From the NCBI GenBank assembly GCA_019044685.2, contig JAGTXX020000007.1:310001-374000 (forward strand): a DNA stretch of 64,000 nt. Reading direction: 5' to 3'. The stretch is from Nannochloris sp. 'desiccata' (taxonomy: Eukaryota > Chlorophyta > Trebouxiophyceae > Chlorellales > Chlorellaceae). Below, piece after piece: positions 41,306-52,726 of the stretch. Position numbers and translations under genes: made by a program. Within the stretch, counting starts at the first letter, position 1. Each line of letters opens with the position of its first letter. The notes under the pieces were generated by a model. The model did no database searches, was not told the DNA's origin, and saw only the letters and a list, made by a program, of their open reading frames with translations.

Positions 41306-41704
41306 GCTAGCTGCTATGAGTTACTGATCGATGTCTGATCTGCGTCATACAAAATGGGGGTGTAGTGAGCTTAGGCGCAATCATAGGATTAATACCATCG
41401 TAAAGATGGGAAGAGTAGGGTGTGCTAGATAGCCTGCACGCTTCTTTTTGTTGTCTAAGAGCGATCAATGATTAAATTATTTGCTCCTAAGAACACACCT
41501 GTGGAGGTTTAGACTAATCAATCGACGTGGGTCTTATTGATAAATTACAAGGCTATAGCAGCTTATGAGAACCTTTGAATTTGCAGCAAGGTGCTTGCCC
41601 CACCTCTCCTTTATTTTCAAAATTTTCTGCATTCGATGGCTCTGGCTATCTCAACTCGCAAAAGGTATCAAAACTCAACTTCTATTTTTACACTTCCTTT
41701 GTCG
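41306..41704. other. Intergenic region, no gene seen
   Basis: About 400 bp between two minus-strand genes holds the Y14 promoter and the 3' end of the next gene. An ATG-led stretch at about 41636 ends in a GT-like donor, but no downstream plus-strand exon follows. Confidence 0.45.
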
Positions 41705-42758
41705 CTACTGGAACCCTTTCCCTCCTTTTCTGTCGTCATTCATCTTCCCCGCTCGAAGTTTCGTCATAGTCTCATCACGATTTTCTTCCTTTCTCCCTTG
41801 CTTTTCCCGCCGTTGACGCTGTGCCACAACTGCAGCCTCAACTTGCTCTTTTAGATTCTCACTACTCACTTCTTGCGCGCCGGACTTTGTCATTACCGTC
41901 ACATTTGAAGATTTAGCTGCGTCCGGAGTCTGTGCACGTAGTATATCAGCTAGTAATGAACTCAAACGTTTTTTCATAACTCCGACAACTGCCGTAGCAG
42001 CAGCAGGTCTCTCAATACCTACAAACACACAAGTTAAGCACAATTAACAATAGAACAGCCCTGTAATTACATAAATAAACCTTATTAGTCGGAAAAATGC
42101 AGCAAAGAAATGCTTACCTGTGAATTCCTGCCAGGCTTCGAGCAGCCCGATGGTGTCTGATCCATCGAGCCCAGAGAACAATATAACAGGTCTTTCAAGG
42201 GGAGGATACTCATTTAAAGTATATTCTAACGATAAATTGGGAGTTTCTCTACTTAGTTCAACTCGTCCTAGCTTTATCATGGCTTCTTCCAAGGTAGAAA
42301 CAGATCCGCTACTTGGAGGATCAGAGGAGACGCCTTTAAAGGAGAGCACCACAAGAACTTCCGAAAGCCAAGTTCTTATTGTTTCTTCTTCCTTAGGATC
42401 AAATCCAAACAGCATTATACCCTAATGTTATGGGAAGTTAATTCTTTGTTAGATTTGCTATGATATATCTCCTTTGCTACAATTTTTTAGTCTGCCGTTT
42501 TTTTTTAATTAACGGCGCAGAAGAATTTGTTTTTACCTTTGGTCCAAAAGCTGGAGCAACACTGAGGTCCTGGTTATTTTGTGGCTTCAATGGAGCTTTT
42601 GCTTGATATTTCCGGTTTGTTACAGGGTCCTTGGGTATGAGGGAAGCGGAAACAAGTAACTTTGCAGGTGACTGTTTATGGATGCGATGATCGCCACATG
42701 TCTTAAAAGTTCCGCAAATTTGGCCAGTGCCACGCAGGGATGTGTTTATAAACAACAT
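41705..42758 (-). CDS. Unrecognised protein, possibly plastid-targeted, three exons
   Basis: Exons 42537-42758, 42118-42421 and 41705-42018 (phases 0 and 1) join to 279 residues. I do not recognise the family. The N-terminal 45 residues are basic and hydroxylated with no acids before about residue 22 (MLFINTSLRGTGQICGTFKT), which suits a transit peptide. The central region begins AFGPKGIMLFGFDPKEEETI and continues with a beta/alpha-looking fold (RPVILFSGLDGSDTIGLL). The C-terminal third is a charged helix rich in Glu, Lys and Arg ending KMNDDRKGGKGFQ. All splice joins are consensus and in frame. The function is unknown. Confidence 0.7.
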
Positions 42759-43095
42759 AATTATGAAGAAATTAATAACAATGGGGCGTTAAGCGATCTG
42801 GTGGGTTTAACTAGGTGAGAGTTTCTCTCCCAGCAGGCTTGCGGAACGCCGGGCAGCCTGATCCTATCCTAATTCACTTGGCAAGAGATATTGTACAGCC
42901 TTCCTTCATATGCGATCTGGATGTAATAAATACATATCATTTGGCTGACCCTCGCAACCAGGAACTCGATAGCACTGTGCTACCAGGACGAGGCCGTCAC
43001 CGCCGGAAAGTTGTAACATTCAAGGACTGTTTTTCCGGCTTCCTGGTTTCTTTTGGACTTCATAATCACTTTTACGGTGTGCCCCCCTGTCTGTC

Positions 43096-43169
<74 letters not shown>

Positions 43170-43921
43170 AAAATAAAAAGGAGCAAAGTAGCCCACTGCC
43201 TTTACTCGTTGCTGTTTATGATTTACAAAAGAAATTTACTTGCCTTCTGGAGGGGGGCCTTTCGCCTTGCGGTTCTGAGAGATAACCACTGTAGGAGAAT
43301 CAAAAACGCTGTAACCATTATTATTATTGAACGGGTTAAAATTATAAAAAAAATAGAACTGGAAAACTACAATTTGAAGTAATTTATCCCAGTTTGTCCC
43401 GAAGAAAATAAAACAAACTGTCTCTCCTGTGCGATGCAAGATATGCATATGCGAAGCAAAACTAGGCGGCGTCACCTAAGTATCGTATTCTCAAAATCAG
43501 TTCTAGCGCGTGCACCTTTCCTCGCTATTCATTCTAAAGCACAAAGATTTCACCCCCCTTTAAAGTGACATCATCTAAAAAAAACTAACGTTATTTTTTG
43601 CTGCCGTAGACTGTTCATCCGCGAACGAGTACAGCAATTGGCCTTAATTGGCCTCCAATTTTCGGTGAAGGCTTTCGTCACCGCTAGAACTTTATTGCAT
43701 ATACATCGCGAGTATAACTTGATTAAGACTCACGTGACAATTATTGAGAAGTTTTCTATGGGGCGAACTAAATTGCAATCTCGATCACTGCGGCGCCATT
43801 TTTATATCATTTTCGTGAAGATTGACGCAGCAAGCGTGGGTTTGTAATGTATAATTTATTCGACTGGATCTCTTATATCATTTTACAGTAGTTATGGTTC
43901 TAACAATCACTTGCGAAATGT
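42759..43921. other. Long intergenic region with a hexanucleotide microsatellite
   Basis: This 1.16 kb gap lies upstream of one minus-strand gene and downstream of eIF4G. It contains the CTGTTG repeat listed separately. Frames crossing the repeat read poly-Leu, poly-Cys or poly-Gln in different registers and have no family features, so I do not call a gene. Confidence 0.5.
43097..43167 (+). repeat. (CTGTTG)n microsatellite, about 12 units
   Basis: CTGTTG is repeated almost perfectly about 12 times. On the minus strand it reads CAACAG, a poly-Gln codon repeat like those inside genes of this window, but here I see no gene around it. Confidence 0.9.
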
Positions 43922-46900
43922 CTAGAGAATCTCTGCGAGTTCATAATCGTTCATAAATTCCTCGACAACTGCAGCGTCTTCTCTATTAGCTGTGGCGATG
44001 TAAGACTTGATATCCAATCCTGTAGCCTTCCATGCTGCTGCTGTCTCCTCTGTTCCCTTCGCCGTTTTCAATCCGCGCAATGTGGCACCCAATGCTTTTA
44101 AAGCAACGCCGCTGTCTACCATCATAGAATCCTCTCCCTCAGGGACAGGCTCTGCATCTGCCTCCAAAATGTGCTGAGCGATGACCTTAATGTCAACCAT
44201 TCCATTGGCCAGCAAGGAACCAAGCACATCACCAACTTGGGCAGGCGCCTTGGGAACATCGACAGTTAAGTCATCTAACCTATCCAACAGCTGGCGAGCA
44301 CCCTGTTCGAAATCAGCTTGCGCGATAATCTTCTCGTCTCCGCAAGCCTTGAGCAATTCTTGCAGGGTTTCCCACGAAGTGTCCTTGCCCTCGAGGCTAT
44401 TCAACAGGAGACTTTCAAAGACGTTCCCCATATCAGCTTTGCCTTCGACAAGTTCATTCACACAGAGGACAGCTTCTTTAATGTCCCTAGAATTATAAAC
44501 CTCTGCTAACAAACCCTTTACTTTGCCCGCTATCGTTTCAGCAGATAACTCGTTCCCTTCCGAAGATTCGAGTTTCGTGGATTCTTCGCTAGATTGAGGT
44601 TTCGCAGGAGGAGCAGGTGGCCGCTCGCTTCCAGGGGGAGGAGCAGGTCTGCAACAAGAGTATATATGATAAATTAGATACCAGATTACTGACAGAACGA
44701 ATGAAAATAGATGTACCCGCACAAAACGTCACAATTCAGCCCACAAGAACTGTTTGCGTGCCATGTGCATGGCAAATTAATTTCGCAAAGGGTAACCAAA
44801 GTTTGCAGTTTCATGGAAGAGAAAGGGCACCCTGACACAAACTTTGCGTTTAAATACACGAGCACTGCGTGAATAATATACTTACCTAGGTGGAGGAGCA
44901 GGGCGACCGCCGGGGCGGAAGCTCTGCCCAAGAGAGTCCTGGCTGCCAACTCTGTTCATTGTTCTGATGGGTGCATCTACACGGTTATCGAACGGGCGAG
45001 GAGGTCCGCGCTGGTCACGTCCACCGCGAGATGACTGTCTATCCAACATCTGAGACCTGCTTCGCTCCATAGCAGCGTCGCGATGAATATCATCAATCTT
45101 CTTAGGGCCTTCAGTCTGGCGGCGAAGAACCCAGTTGTTCCTCCTGAGATCAATGAGATCAGCGAGCATAAAGCGATGTCGCGAATCAAGAGCATCTTCG
45201 TTTTTAGAAAGAACATCAATTCGCTTGAAGTACGCCCCCATCATATCTCTGGTAGAGACTTCCGTCACAGTGCCGTCTTCGTTATTTTGCTTCATTTTGC
45301 GTTGCGAGCCATCCATAGGTCGGCCAACAGTAGTAAGCAGCTTGCAAAGGCACTCAATATCCTCAGAACGAGGGTTCTGAGTCTCTTCAAGAAGTTGTTT
45401 AATGCAGCTGTGCATGACAGTTTCAGTCAGTACGCCAAATCTATAGAGCTGCCCAACAAAGATAATATTACCCAGCATACGCTTGCGAGCCTTCAAATCG
45501 GCATCTGCTTGCGCCTTATCTTGGCGCTTGGCCTCTTCTGCAGCATTAAGCTTCTCCAGCTGCTCCTCCGAGATTTCACCTTCTTCGGCTTCAGTTTCAG
45601 CCTCCTTAGGAGTTTCTTCTGCTACCTGTTCTTCCGCGGGCTTCTCATGCTCGCGTTTCTCACGGTCTGCCACAGCTTTCATTGCAAGTGCACCACGTTC
45701 GAACTCTTCTTGGCACTTATTCAATAGCGTTCGTCGGAACTGGACTGGAGTCCCATCATCGTCCTCCAGTTCTGGAAGGGCCGGGTTTAAGCTAGACACG
45801 AGCTTTGCATATAACTCTGCGAAAGTGGTCTCGATGAGAGCTTTATCGAAAATTTGATCGATGAAGCCGGAAAGCGTCTTAGCCTTCTTGCGTTCATTGA
45901 TCTTCTCAATAATCTGGGCTGTAATTTTCTCGAAGTTCTGTGGGGTGATCTTATTTAGCGTGGACTTCAGAGCCTTTTGAGCCTTCTCCTCCTCGGGATC
46001 GTCCGTGACAACATTGCCAATCTTGTAAGCACTACCAGTTTTATGCAGCGCTGGCAAAGGACCGGATGGCATGCGCATACCAGGAGGCGGGCCGCGGCCG
46101 CCATACTGGTTTCCAGGCATAGGAGGGAGAGCTTTCCCACGCTCCCAGGTATCGCTCTCGATGCCAGTCGGATTTCCGCGACCGCGGCCGCGACCACCAC
46201 GCATACCAGGAGGGCCACCAGGCATTCCGCCAGGGGGTCCACGAGAGCCAGACTTCCAATCGCGCTCCGGAGGGCCTACAGCGAAAGAATAACAAAAGAG
46301 GCAAGGACAATGGTAAATACCAACAGCTATTAAAACAAATGGACTTGCATTTTACCATTAAAACTTACGAGGAGGTGCGAGAGGTTTCTCGCCCATACCT
46401 TCGACCCACTGCAAAGCAGAGAGAGTTGCCATCTCAATTTGAGGGGGCAAATCTTTGCAAAGAGGAGCGATGCTCAAGAGGAAAGTGTTGCTGTACCTCT
46501 TTCTGCCATCATCGGGAAGAGGCCTCTCAAACTCTTCAGACTCGAAGGGAGTAGCGAACTGAGAGCTCTCATCGCTGTCTTCGGGCTGAGAAAGCTCTCC
46601 GTTCACAGCGTCTGCTTGTTCGGCATCTACGGGCTCCGCTAATTCGACAACGGGCTTTACGGGCTTTTCCGCGACTTCAGGCTTAGCATCCTGCAAATAC
46701 GGGGAGAAAATATATGCCACAAATAAGGACAAGGTAACGCACAAAGAGCGAACAAGCCAGACAAGCGACATTGTTTGTTTTACGCAGCGTAGAGTCACGT
46801 TCAGACCAATGACAGAGCCCCATAAATCTGGAGTCAGCTCAGGTCGGCACGCCGGCTTAATTACTGCGAGATGATAAAGGATGAATAACAGACAAGCCAT

Positions 46901-48578
46901 AACATACCTTAGCGACTTCTTCAGCCGGCTGGCTTTGTGCTGGCTGCTCGGTGTTTTTAGGCTCGGGTACTGCTGCTGCCTCTTGAGACTTGGGGCGAAG
47001 AGCCACATCTTTGAAGGACTTGCTAGCAGCGGCGGCCTGTGGAATAGGAAGGAAGAAGGCGCTCCAGGGTTAGCTTTCTCACTAAAAATATACGATATAG
47101 GTTACCTAAGCATTTATTTAAGTACACATCTGACTTATCAAGATATAATTCTACTTACCTTTTCATCGACAGCAGATTCGTCTTTATGAGCCGGGGCAGC
47201 AGCACTTTCGCCGCTGCTGGCTTCAGGCTTTTTCGAGGCTGCAATGTCAGCTAAGTTTAACACTTCATGCGTTTCAGGGTTTTCGATACGCAAAATTTTC
47301 CTCACGCGTGCAGGAGGGGGCGTGGCAGCATTTCCTGTCCTCGCAGGGAGAGGAGATGAAGGTGCATTACCATAAGAGCCGTGGGCGGCAGCTCCGCCGC
47401 TGGCACCCCCACCGCTCACCTGAGGGGGAGGGGGAGGAACAGGCATGCTGGGTACGGGCTGAGGGCCACGAGGACCTGTAGGCATGTTTCCACTTTGTGG
47501 AGGGGTCCCATAATTAAACCCAGGATACTGTCCAGCCTGGCCAAAGCCACCTGCAAAATATTGTTGAGTAGACACAGAAGGGTTGTACAACATATAAGCC
47601 TGGGGATAGGCAACAGGAGCGCCAGGTGATAATAGGAACGCAGTAGCCATGGGTTGAGAGGTAAATCCAGGGCCTTGAGGCATGGACGCGGTGACAGACT
47701 GCTGGGCACGAGGAGCGCGGCCGCCACCAGGTCCCCGCTGGTGTTGCTGTTGCTGGTGCTGGTGTTGCAGTTGCTGTTGTTGTTGACCGGCAGCAGGAGT
47801 ATGTTGCTGCTTAGGAGCTGTGCCGCCAGATGCGGCTGCAGCAAAACTGACAGGTTTAGAAGGCTGGGGTGCAGCAGCTGGGGGAGCAGCTGCAGCAGGC
47901 TTGGCGGTGGCAGGGGCAGCAGGAGCGGCGGCAGCGGGGGCTGGCTGGGTGCCTTTTTGCTGGAGTTCTGCTGGTCCGATGGATCCAAACTTAATAGATC
48001 CTTGAGTAGGCTGCCCGGAAGCAACGCCAGCAGGAAGCTTCACACCTGTGGCAGCGGCAGGCGGAGCAGCAGCAGGGGCTGCAGTAGGCTTCTCCGCCGC
48101 GGCACCATTCACAGGGCCGGCGCGGGCAATGTTAGCCCAGCTATTCTTGGGAGGAGCTGAAGCTGCAAATCAATGTAAGAAACGTTAGGAAGGATTCGTC
48201 AGCACTCAAACTAGGTGGCAATTGCAAAGAATTAACGAGAAAACACAAGACTGCGTTTGGTTGAAATCTTAAAAATCGAATGCCCACCTTCAGTTCCATT
48301 TGCTTTTTGTGATGCAGGGGCTCCAGACTTTTGAGAACTAGGTGCTTGAGAGCTACAGAAAAGGGGCAATGAATATTAGATTTGAGAAGAGTTGCAATCA
48401 AGTGAAAGATATTATTATGCATGGATGATTATTAAACGCACCCCTGCTTGGGTTGCGCAGAAGCGCTTGTGCGGCCAGTTTGTTGAGGTCCGCGACCATT
48501 TCCATTTTTTTCCCCACCGCTACGAGCTACTGGTTGCGGCTCCGCCGGGTTGGCAGAAGCCTTTTGGCTTTGGGACAT
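43922..48578 (-). CDS. Translation initiation factor eIF4G (MIF4G and MA3 domains)
   Basis: Seven exons (48442-48578, 48288-48352, 47159-48162, 46908-47036, 46369-46690, 44886-46275, 43922-44648) join in consistent phases to 1257 residues. The scaffold binds eIF4E, eIF4A and eIF3 to recruit ribosomes. The Ala/Gln/Pro-rich N terminus is disordered. The eIF4E-binding motif YxxxxLL is at about residue 511 (KRYSNTFLLSI). MIF4G spans about 645-890 (KALKSTLNKITPQNFEKITA, FAELYAKLVSSLNPALPELE). Glu-rich and Arg-rich segments follow. MA3 spans about 1040 to the end (AETIAGKVKGLLAEVYNSRD). All six introns are GT-AG. The N-terminal half is long, as in canonical eIF4G rather than plant eIFiso4G. Confidence 0.93.
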
Positions 48579-48981
48579 CGAGTCCCTCCCTCCTTTGCTC
48601 GCTGTTTTTGGTTGTTTTGGGTCAAATGACGAGGGCGTAATGAGTGTGTATAGATAATTATTTGTCCAGAATTCGTTGGTTTGTCCCAATTTATATGCAG
48701 CCGACGAAGGCCACCCTTTCTTCAAAATCACAGGAATTTCCTCAGGAATGAAACCGCTCTTCTAGCGGCCAAACTCATCAGGTGTTGGATTATTCATCCA
48801 TAGTAGAACTGTTTTTGATAGATATTAGCTTCTTTTTCTGGCCCATTTTACTTACAAAGCTGACACCCCCGTCTCTTAAAGGAAGGATCGATTCAAAATC
48901 AGCTCATTTAAAATTCAGGCCTTGTGTCTTTAGCACACGCAAACGCGCTACAAGCGCTGGTATTGAAATAAATCAACTAGA
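48579..48981. promoter_or_regulatory. Divergent promoter region of eIF4G and TerC genes
   Basis: About 400 bp separates the start codons of the divergent eIF4G (minus) and TerC (plus) genes. No other gene or clear element is seen. Confidence 0.4.
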
Positions 48982-50229
48982 ATGAACACTAAGGTATCAA
49001 ATGTAGCTCGTAGTAGGCCTGTAGCACCGGCCCTCTCACCAGTCGTTCAGCGTGTGGCGCCCGGCGGAGCCAGCCTAGCTAAGCAACAGCAAAATAATAG
49101 TAGCAGCTCAAGAAGCCCACTTAGGTCCCGCTATAGACAGTGCATTAGAGCACAGAACACTAGAGATGATTCAGCTAGTATAGACGAGGCAAAGCTTCGT
49201 AAAGAGATTATAAAAATTGAAGTTGCAGAGCCTGTGGTCGAGCAAAAAGCAGAGAGTGCTGCACTCACTGTGGCTGCAGCTGTTGCATTCGGTGCAGGAA
49301 TCTGGGCTGTATTAGGAAGAGCCAAAGCTGAAGGTAGGTAAAATAGCATAGATAGCAGAAAATTTTGCTTTACCTTTATAATAAATTTTTGCAGGTGCAT
49401 GGCGGAGATCACTTGCAACCAACAAGTATTATCTTTTACAAAAGTTAGTATTAATTTCCTTTTCATTAACACTAATGCAGAATACTTTGCTGGGTATTTA
49501 TTGGAACAATCTTTATCGGTAGACAACCTTTTTGTCTTCATTCTGGTCTTTGATTACTTTAAAACGCCTGTAGAATATCAAAATAAAGTGCTTTCCTACG
49601 GAATTGCTACCGCTGCAGTACTTCGATTGATTCTAATCGTCTTAGGCGCAGATATTGTAGAAAGCTGGGAGCCTGTTATGCTTGTTTTCGCTGCTATTCT
49701 CTTGTTCTCTTCAGGCAAGCTTCTCTTTGTTGATAACGATGGTGACGAAGAAGAGGACCTTAGCAACAACGGCATTGTCCGGTTCTGCAAATCTTTATTT
49801 AATTTTACAGATAACTACGATAAAGATAATTTTTTCACTACTCTGTCAGACGGTACACGTGCTGCAACACCTTTATTACTCGTTCTTTTGGTTGTCGAGC
49901 TTAGCGATGTTGTCTTCGCAGTCGACTCCATCCCTGCAGTTTTTGGCGTCACTCTTGACCCTTTTATTGTTTATACGTCGAATCTGTTTGCCATTCTTTC
50001 GTTACGGGGATTATACACCTTTGTATCCACCTTTATGAGCAAGATGAGGTTCTTAGATAAAGCTGTTGCGTTAGTTTTAGGCTTTGTAGGGTTCAAGATT
50101 TTAGCCGAGTTTGGGGGCTTTAAAGTTCCAACAGATATGTCTCTAGGCGTAGTAGGAGCGATCTTAGCAAGTGGCGTGGGCGCGAGTTTACTGTTACCTG
50201 GAAGTGCAGACACAGAGACAGAGCCTTAA
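48982..50229 (+). CDS. TerC family membrane protein, thylakoid type
   Basis: Exons 48982-49333 and 49481-50229 join in phase 1 (Glu codon G|AA) to 366 residues. The N terminus is rich in Ser, Arg and Ala with no early acids, a good plastid transit peptide. The TerC core is complete: EEYFAGYLLEQSLSVDNLFV, ATPLLLVLLVVELSDVVFAV, DSIPAVFGVTLDPFIVYTSN and FAILSLRGLYTF, with about seven or eight membrane helices. The Asp/Glu residues inside the membrane (SVDN, ELSD, VDSIPA) are conserved in the family. Plant plastid TerC is needed for thylakoid membrane protein insertion; metal transport is proposed for bacterial relatives. Confidence 0.93.
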
Positions 50230-50385
50230 ATAGTTTTTTTGGCAGTAAGAATTAAAATTTTGAAGTTTAATTGTTTTCGTTTCTTCTCTTGATCGATCAT
50301 CTTCAGTTGAGTTCAGTTCAGAATTTTCTCTTTTGAATTTGTTTTTCTTTATCTGTCTGAAATGCAAGCCACTCTAGCCCTTTGT

Positions 50386-50439
50386 AAGAAACTATTCTTT
50401 AAAAAGAAACTATTCGTTAAAAAGAAACTATTCGTTAAA
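50386..50439 (+). repeat. Three tandem copies of an 18-bp unit
   Basis: AAGAAACTATTCTTTAAA is followed by two copies of AAGAAACTATTCGTTAAA. The array lies about 160 bp after the TerC stop codon, in its likely 3' UTR. The convergent DEK gene ends at 50627; the rest of 50230-50626 shows no gene. Confidence 0.9.
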
Positions 50440-50626
50440 AAGTAAACAACGGCGTGGGGGTTGTCGAGGTGGTAATTAATAACGAAAGGTATTATATAGA
50501 TAGATAGGAATAAAGAACAAAAGCAAGGCTAGATAGCTAAAGCAGCTACCCTGCTGTAGTTTCGACAGTCATGAGTCGTCAAAGTTCGGCGTTAATGAGG
50601 TAGTTAACAGGGGGAAATGGATAGCG

Positions 50627-52126
50627 TTAAGCAGCCTCCTCCTCCGCAGCAGCAGCAGGCTTTGCTGCTTCCATAGGAGTAGCAGCCGCAGCCGCAGGAG
50701 CTTTAGCAGGTGCCTGAGGCAATCTGACCTCAGCATATGCATGCATCACAGCCTTGAAATCAGACTTCCTGGGCCGAACTTCGAAACCATAAATTTCTTG
50801 CATTTTAGCCAATAAAGTTTTCACCGTCAACATACCAAGCTCGTCATCACTCATCTTCGATAGCAAGCCCTCGACATCAGACTTGATTTTATCGAGAGAA
50901 AGCTTCATGACAGGTTCCTCTTCTTGTTTAGCAGCTGGGGCAGCAGCTTTTTTAGCAGCAGCAGACTTGGGAGTAGTGGTGTCTTTTTCCTTTTTAGTGT
51001 GAGCAGGAGCAGTTTTTGCTTTTTTAGTTGGCAAAACTTCTTCTTCGCTCTCGGAGGCAGATTCTTCTTCTTCAGATTCCTCTGCCTCAGACTCGCTCTC
51101 ACTTTCATTTTTCTCTTCTTTCTTGGTCTTCTTCTTAGAACCAGCAGCCTTATCACTAGCAGTAGCCTTGCTTTTCTTGGCTTTCTCCTTTTTTGCCTTT
51201 TGAGCTGCGGCACGTTCTCTCTTACGTTTTTCCTTTTCTTTCTTTGCAGCTTCTTTTGCAGCGAGATCTACCTCACTCTTCTGCTCAGGTTTCTCCAAAA
51301 ACTCAACTACACGATCGATTTTGGTACCCTTATCTCCAGATCCTCTCGGAATGTCCAACGTGTCCATGAGTTTGTTGATCAAATCAAGTTTCCACTTACC
51401 AAGAGATGCTTTCCTGGCCTCAATCTCTTTCTCTTCACTCTCAGCAGAGAATGCAAAGCCATTGAAATCTAAAATAGCTTTCTTACGGGTGGTAGCGATA
51501 CCTTTACGTCTGTACATGATATTGTGGAGAGACTCCATGAGTTCATCTCTCCCGCTGATCTTGGACATTTTAAACGCCACGTTGGGAATGTCTCTGAGCT
51601 TGGTGCCCTTACCCTCCATCATAATGGGCTCTTCTTCCTTGGGTTTGGCAACCTCAAAATGCTGTACAGTCTTGCGTTCACGCTTAACACGGCCTTCACC
51701 CTCTGCAGCAGGAGCTGCGGCAGCAGGTCTGGGAGTCTTGGCTTTGGGCTCTTTGGGCGTCGCCTTTGGCTTGGGGGTAGCCTTGGGCCTTGCCTCGGCG
51801 GGGGTGGGCGCAGGCTTGGGAGTAGGTTCAGCTTTCTCTTCAGATTTCTCAGGCTCTTCTGCAGGCTCTGCAACGGGCTCAGCAGCAGGTTCTGCAATTG
51901 CAAAAGATCGAATTGCGATCGAATTGAAAATCAGAATATTGAGTGTTGTCTTTTGAAACTAAGAATTTAATTACTACATACCATCAGCTTTCTCCTGAAT
52001 AACAGGATCACTGACTGCCTCTGGTTCCACAGCGGGAGCCGAAGCTTCAGGAACAATGGGCTCTGGCTGAGGCTCAACATCAGGAGCCAGAAATTCAGCA
52101 ATGGGATCAACCATTTCAAAATCCAT
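50627..52126 (-). CDS. DEK domain chromatin protein
   Basis: Exons 51982-52126 and 50627-51891 join in phase 1 to 469 residues. The N terminus (about 1-100) is Glu/Pro/Lys-rich with PKPAPTP and PKATPK repeats. A DEK core with a SAP-like fold follows (KGTKLRDIPNVAFKMSKISG, ESLHNIMYRRKGIA, FNGFAFSAES, LINKLMDTLDIPR). A long Lys/Glu/Ser acidic-basic region precedes the DEK-C domain (SLDKIKSDVEGLLSKMSDDE, FEVRPRKSDFKAVMHAYAEV). The order matches plant DEK3-type proteins, which bind nucleosomes and affect DNA topology. It is a nuclear protein by composition. The upstream gap is shared with a divergent RNA-binding protein gene. Confidence 0.88.
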
Positions 52127-52726
52127 CTTTATTTTGATCTTGAAATATGAATTTCCAAACTGATGATTGATCGCTGAAAGCTTCCCAAGTTTGAAATTTA
52201 CCTAAACTTTAAACATGATTTTTAAAATCGGAAGAAAGTTTCGATCGAATTTTGAAGGTGGGGAGAAGAGGGAGAGCGGCTGGAGCTGGCATGGTTGGTC
52301 ATGTAGTTGCATAAAATCATCACAGATGATGCTCTATATTACTGTGGGTAATTGAAGAACCATCGCTTTCGTGTTGGTTTTTGCGTTGGGGTTGGTTTTG
52401 CAACCGACCGCCACGGGGGTAGAGAGGCCGAACAATTTGGGCTTTCCGTTGGTCTATGATCTCTAACCGCTGTCCGAATGCAGAAACACCAATCACTGTC
52501 ATGTACAAACCGTCGTTCAGACATTTAGCTGTCAAACTTCCCAAAATCACAAATTACAAAAAGCGTATCTTTTCACACATCTTTTCAAAATGATTTCACT
52601 TTGCGGTCTCCAAAGCTTTGAACTTTTCAGACCATATAAAATTGAGTGGAGATCTTAGAACGTTAAACTAAAAATACTTCTGACGTTATAATAATAATAA
52701 CTTTATATATAACTTCTATAAACACA
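52127..52726. promoter_or_regulatory. Divergent promoter region of DEK and hnRNP H/F-like genes
   Basis: This 600 bp gap between divergent genes shows no additional gene. An AT-rich stretch with TATATATAA lies near 52703, only about 20 bp before the plus-strand ATG. Confidence 0.4.

Noticed and set aside
42815..43285. 156-codon frame with poly-Leu
   Set aside because: Starts at GTG and is held open by the CTGTTG repeat; no family features or splice partners.
45083..45727. 214-codon antisense frame over eIF4G
   Set aside because: Lies wholly over the MIF4G exon and has no recognisable features.
49399..49480. Extra exon of TerC from ATG 49399
   Set aside because: The direct join of 49333 to 49481 gives EEYFAGYLLEQ, as in plant TerC. 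Including this stretch breaks phase or adds unrelated residues.
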